Positions 33,001-42,703 of a stretch of DNA of 64,000 bases are shown here, one piece after another. How positions within the stretch are numbered: position 1 is the stretch's first letter; every line of letters begins with the position of its first letter. A program made the position numbers and the translations under genes. Source of the DNA: Axinella damicornis (taxonomy: Eukaryota; Porifera; Demospongiae; Axinellida; Axinellidae); assembly GCA_963931865.1 (NCBI GenBank), contig OZ007514.1, forward strand, positions 3,836,084-3,900,083. Reading direction: 5' to 3'. Below the pieces are notes generated by a model. The model was not told where the DNA came from. It ran no database searches and saw only the letters and a program-made list of their open reading frames with translations.

Positions 33001-36000
33001 CTAGGTCCCTGCGCCTGACAGACTCTCACTGCATCCACTAGCACATACTCATGGCTACAGGTAGCTGGCTCAATTACAGAGAGAGCATGCTAAGCAATTG
33101 CAATATTGTAGCTCATTACCTAGGCCTTCACACCCGGCTTGCACTACTAATGCAGGGGGAAGGCCTGGTAAAACTCGCCTTGTGCAATGACATACACAGA
33201 CGTGTGGAGGAGTGGCACATTTTTTCTGTACAGATGTGGGAGAAATATTGTCAAGACTGCCTGATTCCATCGGCTCAGTCACTCATTGGTTTGCTGGCTG
33301 CAATTGGTAATGCACTTGCGATTTTCCGCCAATGTGCCACTCCTCCACATATGCACCCAACATCCAGGTACGTCACTGCATGTGATAAGTTTTACCAGAG
33401 TTAGTACCACAAGTGACAAATGCTGGGGCGAGAAGGTACAATACTGGACTTTCTGTATGCCATAGTACACTACGAATTGTTGGTGCCTTGAAGCCTTGGA
33501 GGCTGTGGTACAGTATATTCATTGTCACTTGCATTTACTGTAAACCATTATCCATAGGCTGCACAAGTGCTACAGCTAGTTGACATGGATAGACACAGTT
33601 GTACGGACCTGTAGACCACCTAGCCTCGTTCCCAGGCCCCACCCAGCTTTTCGTCCTTTGCAGTACGAAAAAGCGGGGAACCTTCGCGTTCCTTCGTGCA
33701 ACCAAAGCGGCGCGCAGGCCTGGGAACGAGGCTACAGACCATCTACATGCCATATCTCTAAGCCAGAGTATCTTCAGGAGATAATTACCAAGTTGACACT
33801 AGGAAAGGTTTGCCGAATACTGGGCTGGTCAGGTTGATAATGCATTTTAGGGAACTATTTTGACTTCAGATGAACATATGGTATATCGGAAACTCATTAC
33901 TGATCTCATGTGGGAACTGAAAATGCTATCATAGACACTCTAAATTGGTTGCTGTATTTGTGCAAAAAGGACTTTATTTCAAACTTGTGCTTTGCATTTC
34001 TTAGGGGCCACTCTAATGTTGTTAGCAAGCAAAGATTCAAGGGAAGTGTTTGCCCCACCCCCTCCCATTACAGGATGCAGTTAGTGCAAGTAGAGAGGTG
34101 GCAATAGTTCCCAGCAGTGGAAGATCTACGGCCGTCTGTATTCGGTGGACTGGACTCTGGACTGGACTCGGGACTGGACTGTGGGACTGGACTCACAGAA
34201 AGTTGCGCTCGTCATTTCTGAAGGCCAGAAACCAGGAAATTGTGGAACGGCACTATATAGCTAATAGCTTACCAAGTACGTGAGGTGTACCAACACAGCT
34301 GTCACCATGTAGACAGCCTGCTGTGGTCCTACCATGCAAAACCAGCTCAGGCGGAAAGCAGGAGCGGAAGTGCCAGCCAAACTTGGCAGCAGCATGCATA
34401 GAAACAGTTCAAGAAGCTGCGATGTGGTTGTAACACTTGGTATACGGGAGTTTGCTAGCAATGACCGCCATGTGTTCCTCGAAGTCGTCGTCAGATCATG
34501 GACGAATTCGCACCGAAACGAAGTTGCCTGTAGGCCTATAATTATTCATTGTTCTTGTCCCCAGACCATTTCAGTCTGGGAACGAGCCGGTTCAGTGCAT
34601 CGTTGGCGAACACGCTCTGACAGAAAGGGCTGCTGGAACGGCTGATATCGAGTCATGGTCGGCTACCCCGAATGCCATTCATGTCATGTAAGTATTTAGT
34701 AGTGTTTTGATGCCTCAAAATGATGAGCGCAACTTTCTGTGAGTCCAGTCCCACAGTCCAGTCCCGAGTCCAGTCCCGAGTCCAGTCCACCGAATACAGA
34801 CGGCCAAGATCTACATCCATCTCTGAGAGGACAGTGACACACAATTGAGGCTTAGAGTGCATGTTCCATATTCACAATGCTTCCACTGATCATTATTAAA
34901 TACCTCGGACATGTTTGGCAATGACAGCATCCGCCTTCTGGGGTAGTCTCATCTTCTGCAGTGAAATGGCAACATCCTCCCAAGAGCGGTCGGGTTTGTA
35001 TCTCACATAGTCATCCACCACTGCCTCCATCCTCTGAAACTCATTATGGTAGGTTGTTTTGATTCCTCCTATCTTCTCGTATCGCAAGTCAAGTTTATAA
35101 GCCAGGTCCTCCCACCGTCTCTCCAGCCCATTCACCACCTCCATGAGGTTCCCAGTGGTGAGGGTGGGGTCAGCTGGGTGGGGAGACAAGAGTGAGAAAA
35201 ATACAATAGTGCAACCGTGAAGTCATTTCTGTGCAACTGGATTCCTGATGGTACCATTAGTCACTAAAGTATCTACACACAAACCCCTTACTCCATACAT
35301 GTCCATTGTGCACACATGCCCCTAGCCCAATTCCATTCTCAGGACACTGTTTGCGTAGCAGTGAGTGCTCAAGCCAGAATGACACTCAAGCTGTACCTCC
35401 TACAAGTGTCTTAATTTCCCAGTCTAGTGAGCAGGTACATTCAACCCATATGAGCCACCGAAGCTCATAAGCACCTGAACCTGGCTATGTCCAGGTCATT
35501 GATGAGATGATTTTGTAAGTTTCAACCACGATTATTAGCTATCAGTATGTTCACCTCAATCTTTTGCACATTGGCTATACGCTGTATGTAGCACTAGCCA
35601 AATACCAAACATTGAGTACGTAAGGTAATACAGTATTCTTCAGTGGGCTACCGCACAGTAGTCTCTTCAGTGGTCTATACACCACTGAAGAATACACCAT
35701 ACAATAGGTATGGTGCTAGAGTCAAAGTGCAGAAGAATGAGCATACCAAGCCAAACATTCAGGGCTATACATATTCACGTCAACAATTATCATTGCTAGC
35801 TACAACTTCCTATTCTTAATTAACCACTGCCAAAATATTGCATCACAAGTGTGACAGCATCACATGTACATTCTGTATCCTGCAGACTCTCTTGTAGAGA
35901 CAATGAGGATGTGGGTATTGTTGTACCACAAGTCATCACAAACAGCATGAAACAACTCCCACTGTTTACATACCATAGCCTCACTAAAGAGTGCACTACA

Positions 36001-39000
36001 GAAGTGCACTCATTTGGCTCAGTTTACTATAATAGGGTCAAAGTTCAGCCACCAGTCTCATGACAGATTGCATCAGGCTCGGAAAACACAGCATAGTGGT
36101 AGTTTTGCCTCTACTTATGATCTACCAAACTGTCAGCCTGAGGGCAGAAGAAACAGCACAACCAGGCATACTGAAGGCTCTAAAAGAGCACCCGCTCCCC
36201 TCTATGGTGGACATGTAAGGTGCAACACCCATGGGCACTGCCGGCCGTGCTGATCCATTTGCTGTGGCAAGAGTTACTGGCCTCAATTTTTCGTCACTCG
36301 TGTCGAATTCTGTATTTACTTTATTGAATAAAATGCAAGGGACATGTGGTGATATTGAGGGCACTGTCAACGGGACACATGTAGCGACAAAGAGCCAGCC
36401 GTACTTGAATGACAACACCTACACATTGCACAGTGCGATTATGGGCTCAAAATTTTGTGACTTGATGGTGGGTCATTGGCACCCCACAAAAATAAGCCAC
36501 CATACAGTATGCGCTGGTCATTCAGTACAGAGACATAAGATGACTAGTTGAGACGACTCATCTTCCTACCTCATACCCAGACCACTCCCAGCACTGTCTA
36601 GTGGGTGTGGTCTGGGTTGGAGGATAGGCACAGTTAAAGGAAGTGTCTACCTAGGCTCGAAGGATCAGTGAAAAGAGCCAGGTTGCTGACATGGGCTGCT
36701 AAGCTGAAGATTTAAGACAAGACTACTGTGTATAATATCAGTATCCCTGTCTGAACACTCTCCATGTGTGTACCTTTGGGTAAGTACTGTGACACCTTCT
36801 CCACTGCTCCATACTCTCCTGCATGGTAGAGTGCCAGGGCGAGGTTATCCCAGGAGGCATAGAGGTCGGTGTTCACCCACCACTCCCATGTCGCACAGCT
36901 CTGCTCTGTCTCAGTGGTGTACTGGTCTTCAATTCTCTGTACTACAGGATGTGGGATATTCACATTGATAGACCTCGCCACACTCCTCCAGTCTCTGACT
37001 TCCTTCATAACAGCCATAATCCTGTCCAGAGTCAGGGTGGTGTCTGCAACAGAGACAATTAATTATAAAAGCACAAGTGACCAGCCAGTGATGAACAATA
37101 GGTGGATGCTAATACTTTTGCAACTATTGTGAAGATAAACTCAACACTAGTTTCATGGTTAGTGTGCACTTCAAATCATGTAACAGTTGTACAATTTGTC
37201 TAACCATTCTCAATGACCAGTACAGTACAGGTGCCTCTGGGCTAAGTGGGACAACTCAGCTTTATGGAATTAAATTTGGACCAATAGTCAGCTACCTATT
37301 CCAATGGGTATGACTAGGTCATTTCAACTGTCAACATTACCCTCATTCTCAGGGATAGTGGACTAGCTCAATTTTCTAATATTCTGAACCAGAAGTATGA
37401 GGAAAACAGGAAAGACCTGGTATCAGATATTATGTGACTTGTCATGTGGACATTAGATTGATTGCAGAGGGAGTGGCATCACCAGTGTACAACAATGTTG
37501 TGAGTGCAGGTACACAAGACTGATTGAACAGGACTCACATGCTGACCTTGTAGCCTCATACCCAGGCCTTCTCACCCCAGCATTTGTCAGTTGCAGTACT
37601 GCAAGCAACAAACATTGGGTAAGACGGCCTGGGTATGAGGCTACAGACCTTGCACACCTAGGTACAACTGTGAACCTTGTAAGGTTTTCTTGCTGATGCC
37701 ACTCCACCTTACATCCAACTAACATCCATACGATGTCATTCAACTGATGTTTCATACCAGTCCCTTCCCCTTTTCCTGTGAAAGAACTACACGGACCATA
37801 ATTGACATGCACTTCAAAACATTTTAAACACTTTTATCTCTTATCGGTATCATCTTGTGCATTAATTGCTACCGGGGTATGTCTCAACACTTAAAATCAT
37901 ACTCTGAGTTTATTTTCGGCAGTCCACCTTTCTACTGTGCTGGTCACAACGCCACCTCAGTTACACAGTGAGCATTCAAGCACAAGTACCAAGTCTTGTC
38001 CCCAAGTCTCGTCGTAGGTGCACCTACGTACATTGTACATATGTACAATTGTGAGGGTATGTGACCAGAAACTGTCCGATGTCCAGGTGTAATTCGGAGC
38101 ACTGCTTAGCATGGAATTTAAAGCGGGAAATGTGTATGACACGTAAGAAGAGGGCATTTACTCATGACTTACAGGTCATGCATATGCAACCACCTCTACT
38201 ACTAAAGCCACTCAACATGATGGTGCGGTTGTAATACAACAGGTTAAACCATGACTATGTAGGTTCACTCAACAGTTCTATGCGAATTCATTTTCAACAT
38301 AGCTACATGTAAGCTGTGTGGTGCTCCAATCATAAAGACGCATAGCACACTTGAGTTCCACACTAACTCAGAACAGAGGCTAAAGAGGTACAAGATCAGC
38401 TACCTGCTTTGCAGGCATTCACCATTGTTATATTGTGTCGGATCATTTTTGTGGATGTCTGATCAATTTTCATTAAGTGCAGACATTGTATCAGAACAAC
38501 ATCTCAATGTTATTAGGAGCATTGCAAAGCCGGCTGGTTGAGAGGATACAAGCACCTTGAATACAAAGTCCACATTGCATGTATATGTGACCGCCTTAAA
38601 TATTGGCACCAAATATGACTGGGATTCAGTTCAGGGCAGTAGGAGCAGGTGCGGCGGCTGCTGCACCGCTTGGTCTGGCTAGGTTTGGCAGCAAGTTGTT
38701 GAAGTCTTGCAATTTCATCCCAAGATTGTATCAGATACGATCTCAGAAGGTGTAAAATTGAAGTCAGGGGGCATGCTCCACACCCCCCTACCTGGCGTGC
38801 TTCGTGCACTTCAACAGTGCCTACATCGTTCAAGGCTTGCTGCCAGACCAACCGAAAATTGCTTCCTACGGGACTGCAGTTAGAGTACGTTTGAAGTCTC
38901 AGGCCTGGGAGTATGTGCAATAGTTATGATGTAGTTCACGTGCTGACATTTTGGTGTAACTACATCTGCAATGCACTCACTGTAGGGAAGAAGTCATTCC

Positions 39001-42000
39001 ACGCTGAAAAGTAGGTAAAGATCAGCTGAAGGGGGTTGGTATGTGGGGGAAAAAATTGGATCACTAAATCAGTACCCCACGTGGGAACATTTTGAGCATA
39101 GCAAAATTAATGGCAAGGCGTAAGTTAGCTCAAAGGATTTCAAAGCCCATGAACGTCCGTACATGTAAACTCTGACTTCTGATACTGTAGGACTGGTTTA
39201 GATTGCGGACATTGCATTTCCACATTTTGAAGGCACATTGTGTAATTTATGTGAGTGCATAATAATTATGATCCGTAATGCATTCTAATTATTGAACACT
39301 CCAAACTTGCAATGTAACTTCTTGCAATGAAAACCAGCCCTGTGGTATTGATTACACACTAGAAAGTCCAAGCATACATGTTAAAAAAACAGGGGATCTT
39401 CTGCCTCAGATAATGATGGAGGGTTTCACGAGAGAGAATGATATATAGTTGAAACAAGGTTGGCTGGATGAGGCCAAGAAGGCTGATTCTTGAAGAGCAA
39501 AATCCACTGAAAATGACCTCACACTCTAGACTGACTTACGACGGAAAGCTTCAACTGATAATTCCGCTACTTATTCCATTGATACAATGGAGTGGGTGGG
39601 GAGTGTGTAGAGATTTGTCATAATAATAACACATGTTGAACAATGACAGGTGGAGCAACAGGTTGGAGTGGTAGATCAGTAACAAGGAGATGATTGAAAC
39701 AACGTGATGTAGCATGGAGTAACGTACATGTAGCATACCTCCAAAGCATTTTGAATTCAAATCTCAAAACGAATAGAAAGGGTTGCACAAAAGGACTAGC
39801 TAGCCTATGTATAAATGCTATGTAAGTGCTCCCACAAAAGAGAAGACCTCACTTGTTTGCACATGCACTAAACAATCAGTCATGGAGGTGTGGCACATAG
39901 GGTCAATTCACAAAAGCCAGCTCATAGTGCAAACAGTCTCTAAATATCGGAGATGGTGTCCATTGTGAGCAGTGACTCTTTACATACAAAATGGGAAGGC
40001 TCAGAAGACCCGACATGCCTCTAAATCAGAGCAGATATCAGCTATGAGGTACATCTTTCGAAGTTTCAGATGGCTCTCTACCAAGTTTGGTAAGAGCATT
40101 ATTCATGAAGCACTTTCCTTCTTGTTTGACTTTTTGTAGGAATGCTATTTGCAAAAGCAAGCATCGGAGGGTCAAACCTACAGTGTAGTGTCCTCGTGAT
40201 TTCGCAAACTGAAAAATGAGGCACAAGTCATACTAGGTAGTCTTCACCTAGTTGGATGTGATAGGTTGATATCAGTCATGTGATGGAATACCACAGGTAC
40301 GTTTGACAGCTAAAATAATGCCGGTACAGCTGCACGCAAAGTTCAATATCACCCAGTTACTTCGGATGACTCACCTTGCGGTGGTTCTGCAAATCCTCGG
40401 ATGGGGTCTGCGACTGTGAGCTCTCCTGCCCCGTCAAGTGAATAAATCAATCTCCTCCAGGATGGTGGGTGACCCTCACCCATCAGCCAATGCTGTATCG
40501 TATCCTGGAATCGACCCTCGTTAGTGGTGTGTCGGAGTTGGATTCCATCCAATACGGGATAGATGTACCCATGATAATTCTGCCATTGACCACGGAAAAG
40601 CCTCTCCCCCAGTGTCCTCCACTTCACACCCTGCACATGTGCCAGGACATTACTCAGAGTGAGGGGTGGAGCTAAGTGGAGAGAAGAGCATATTATGATA
40701 ACTATCACACAATGTGAGAAGCAAAATGGAATATGGAGAAACGGAAGCAGACAAATTATTTATGAAACTAGAGGTGCTCAGCAGAGCATGTACCCCGCGC
40801 GCTACTTTTATTATAGCCATCTGCCAATTTTTTATGCAGCATGCACGCGATGAGATAGGGCCTAGGACTAGCTTGAGCTCCAATTTTAATACAGCATGCA
40901 TGCAGAATGAGATACCGTAAGTTGTGGCAGTAATGTTAGAAACAGGGTGTGGTCAAGTTGTATAAATTAGAAGAGGGCTAACTGTCGGCTTTCACATAAC
41001 TTTTCTCAGCCCCTCGAGTGGATCTCTGGTCTGTAAGTTATGTAGACGCTAGTCTTGTCTGAATTCTGACGCTTGTATTCTGAACTAAGCCTTCAACAAG
41101 GCCTTCATTGCTGACTCCATGGACTGACAGACAGATGGACAAACCGATCACTCTACCCCTGCTGCGCGCATGCGCACAGGGTAACAAGTCAGGACTATGC
41201 TTCACACTTTTGTGACATGTCAAATGATACACTGATGCATTTCAGAGTTGCGGACAAGAAGACAAACTTTGTGGGATGGTTCAGAGCTAAGAACTCCCAC
41301 ATGAAGGGGGAGACATGAATTGCCTTGCCCTATTCAAGCCCCCCCCCCCCCCCCCCCCATGAAACCCTGACTATGACATTTTAACACTGCAGTCTTGAAA
41401 GTCCTCCATGGAGTATGATGAATCGTTAATTACAAATGACGTGATGGAAATGGCAGCAACTAGATATGGCAAATCACTATCCTAATCTATCTATCTATCT
41501 ATCTATGCTAGGCCGTCTTACCCCCGAGTGTTTGGCAAAAGTTGACGGGAGCAATGAGCAGCGATAGTGATTGTATATATGCAGGGTATTGCCACTGCCA
41601 CACATGATTGCATTCTGTAAGGACAACGCGATTGTAGGCACATGCCCAGATCCTTCCTCCTCCCCGTGTGATGGGTCTCGTTCTGAAACTAATGGCACAT
41701 TACATGCTGAACGAAAACAAAGAGTTCTTTTCCACTACAGCAGGAGCTGTAAAATACTTCAGCTTTGTTCTCAGAGAGTGTGCACAATGTCTGCAGGCTG
41801 AAAGCAGCGTATAGTCTGCACCAACGCTATGCACATCAGTACAGCGGCACAGCAGATGCTGAAGACTTCGAGCACACGCTTCCCGGGAAGAACAATGCAT
41901 ATGCTAGGTAAATGCAGGGGTAAGCACGAGCAAACTGCAGGTGTGAGCCGTTTTGAGGTAGTTTGGAATGAAAAGGTGCTGAGAAAATTTTGCGCTAGTG

Positions 42001-42488
42001 TCATGACCCAATACCCTTTTGAGAGAAGTGGGAGAGTTTGGTCAATGGCCTTGTCCCACCAGACTGTACAGCGCAGGCCAATTATAGTTTGGTTCCCAGA
42101 CCCTTCTGCATTTCGTTACCGGGAGGGGGGGGGGGGGGTTGAGGGAGTCTCTCTCTCACTCCCCCGCCTGCCACACAGAAGAGTCTGGGAACCAAACTAA
42201 CCCAATCATGTTGTAGTATGCTGTCATTTGTCATGTTAGTCTTTAATAGAACCAGACCCTTCACGTGGGGAGGCTGAGGAGGAAGGGTCTGGGCACATGC
42301 CAACATTGTCCCCAGGTCAAAATGCTGACTGCAGGTTACTGGACCCTCCCTCCACCTTACTTTGCACGAGAGGGAGGCTGAGACAGAGACACCAGCTGTG
42401 CAGAAACGCACACCACACAAGCCACTACCATGCTGTAAATACAATTACCTTTAGACACGTTCCTCTTTCCCCTGAGGGTACTCAGCAT
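29753..42488 (-). CDS. Death-death-death-Roc-COR-death protein, unit 2 copy
   Basis: Exons (minus strand): 42488-42449, 40671-40375, 37043-36774, 35173-34904, 32406-30362, 30240-30180 and 30063-29753. Total 3294 nt, 1097 aa plus stop, one frame throughout. Death-fold domains span about residues 14-112, 113-202 and 203-292. The Roc P-loop GLPQSGKTS is near 324-332, followed by DTGGQPEF and GTHKD, then a COR-like region to about 974. A short linker exon leads to the C-terminal death domain (995-1097). Most differences from the unit 1 protein are substitutions and small in-frame indels, as expected if both copies stayed coding. Role: by family a GTP-regulated death-domain adaptor or sensor; the partner and ligand cannot be read from sequence. 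It shares its 5' region with the intact DHAD gene. Confidence 0.84.
30180..30240 (-). CDS. Roc-death gene 2, exon 6: short linker
   Basis: A 61-nt exon between a TCTCCTCAG acceptor and a GTATGT donor, phase 0 to 1. It encodes about 20 residues ending GLHLSP. The frame is conserved with 9057-9120. Confidence 0.65.
30362..32406 (-). CDS. Roc-death gene 2, exon 5: Roc GTPase and COR-like region
   Basis: This is a 2045-nt exon. The longer open frame to 32527 is intron read-through; the acceptor TTTCATGCTAG precedes 32406 as in unit 1. G1 is GLPQSGKTS, G3 DTGGQPEF and G4 GTHKD. The insert between G1 and G3 is the most divergent part between the two paralogues (Ser/Pro/Gln-rich). The COR-like part carries ALRFLHENVGVIRYY and CPKGLFGAVAVYLL. 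The donor GTAGGT follows FSE in phase 0. Confidence 0.88.
33621..33734. mobile_element. TAGCCTCGTTCCCAGG hairpin repeat
   Basis: Left TAGCCTCGTTCCCAGGCC, right GGCCTGGGAACGAGGCTA, exact complements separated by about 78 bases. Confidence 0.85.
34130..34805. mobile_element. Mutator-type non-autonomous element with 9-bp target duplication
   Basis: The ends GGCCGTCTGTATTCGGTGGA and its complement extend as about 95-base inverted repeats full of GGACTGGACT. AAGATCTAC flanks both sides (34121-34129 and 34806-34814). Unit 1 has one AAGATCTAC followed directly by the same downstream sequence (near 13257), so this is the empty site. A 9-bp duplication with long TIRs suits the Mutator superfamily. 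No transposase. Confidence 0.85.
34904..35173 (-). CDS. Roc-death gene 2, exon 4: death domain 3
   Basis: 270 nt, phase 1-1. The product has LMEVVNGLERRWEDLAYKL and YVRYKPDRSWEDVAISL. It ends CACGTCCGAG-type and joins the Roc exon as Gly. A Mutator-type insertion (34130-34805) lies about 100 bases beyond its donor. Confidence 0.82.
35174..36773. other. Intron 3 of Roc-death gene 2
   Basis: It aligns with 13625-15393 minus the piggyBac-type insertion, plus a unit 2-only stretch at about 36010-36470. That stretch has a 99-codon minus-strand open frame (36122-36418) of ordinary amino acid composition; I do not recognise it. Confidence 0.5.
36774..37043 (-). CDS. Roc-death gene 2, exon 3: death domain 2
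   Basis: 270 nt, phase 1-1, with a TTGCAG acceptor and a GTACAC donor. Key residues include RIEDQYTT, WEWWVNTD and SWDNLALALYHAGE. It retains four codons (around SINVNI) that are absent from unit 1. Confidence 0.8.
37044..40374. other. Intron 2 of Roc-death gene 2
   Basis: It aligns with 15652-18262. Extra sequence at about 38195-38740 is absent from unit 1 and has a Cys-rich minus-strand frame that I cannot assign. Hairpin repeat at 37551-37643. Confidence 0.5.
40375..40671 (-). CDS. Roc-death gene 2, exon 2: death domain 1
   Basis: 297 nt, phase 1-1, with a CACTTAG acceptor and a GTGAGT donor. The order is NVLAHVQGV, WRTLGERL, then WLMGEGHPPSWRRLIYSL and AGELTVAD. The middle loop holds six more codons than unit 1, around GQWQNYHGYIYP. 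Confidence 0.8.
40672..42448. other. Intron 1 of Roc-death gene 2
   Basis: Poly-C at 41339-41358, a TAGTTTGGTTCCCAGA hairpin at 42085-42199, and (ATCT)n near 41487-41505. No exon seen. Confidence 0.55.
42085..42199. mobile_element. Hairpin repeat, TAGTTTGGTTCCCAGA subtype
   Basis: The left end TAGTTTGGTTCCCAGACCC pairs with GAGTCTGGGAACCAAACTA. It is a subtype of the TAGCCTCGTTCCCAGG family with a different outer end. Confidence 0.75.
42449..42488 (-). CDS. Roc-death gene 2, exon 1 (start codon)
   Basis: The exon encodes MLSTLRGKRNVSK plus one base before a GTAATT donor. It is 40 nt like its counterparts at 19449-19488 and 62655-62694, and the phase joins exon 2 cleanly. Confidence 0.7.
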
Positions 42489-42658
42489 TTTGTTCGCTTG
42501 AAATCTTCACTTGTAGTCTAATGGCCGCCGTGTGGGTGTGGCAGAATAACAGAGAACGTAGTTTCGTTTCCATGCAGATTCGGAACAGGACCGAGCTCTT
42601 GATTTGGTCAACTAATTGCAGGGGTGTACCACACGTTCCTGGATCCTATCTAGCACAA
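42489..42658. promoter_or_regulatory. Putative bidirectional promoter, unit 2
   Basis: 170 bp lie between the minus-strand Roc-death ATG (42488) and the chosen DHAD ATG (42659). It is TATA-less. It contains TAATGGCCGCCGTG, which resembles a YY1-type ATGGC core; this is a pattern match only. An in-frame upstream ATG at 42521 would extend DHAD by 46 residues and leave 32 bp between the start codons, so I prefer 42659. Confidence 0.5.
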
Positions 42659-42703
42659 ATGGCTGAAGACTCTGCTAAGAGAATGAAGCTCTCCAGCTAC
42701 AAA
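42659..42703 (+). CDS. ilvD: DHAD exon 1 (proposed start)
   Basis: The exon encodes [15 protein letters not shown] and ends in phase 0 at GTAGGT. The sequence and donor recur at 19627-19698. LSSYK aligns with the start of the DHAD core (an LRS-type motif) in the family. An in-frame extension back to 42521 exists. Confidence 0.6.

Larger units (their letters stand above)
32407..34903. other. Intron 4 of Roc-death gene 2
   Basis: It holds an inverted repeat around 33200-33350 (GGAGGAGTGGCACATT arms), a hairpin repeat at 33621-33734 and the insertion at 34130-34805. The rest aligns with 11313-13354. Confidence 0.6.

Noticed and set aside
38513..38920. Cys-rich minus-strand frame considered as a piggyBac C-terminal zinc finger
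   Set aside because: The Cys spacing does not match that pattern well and no upstream transposase part is present.
42521..42658. 46-residue N-terminal extension of DHAD as a mitochondrial leader
   Set aside because: It leaves only 32 bp to the divergent start codon and the frame is broken in unit 1; kept only as an alternative.
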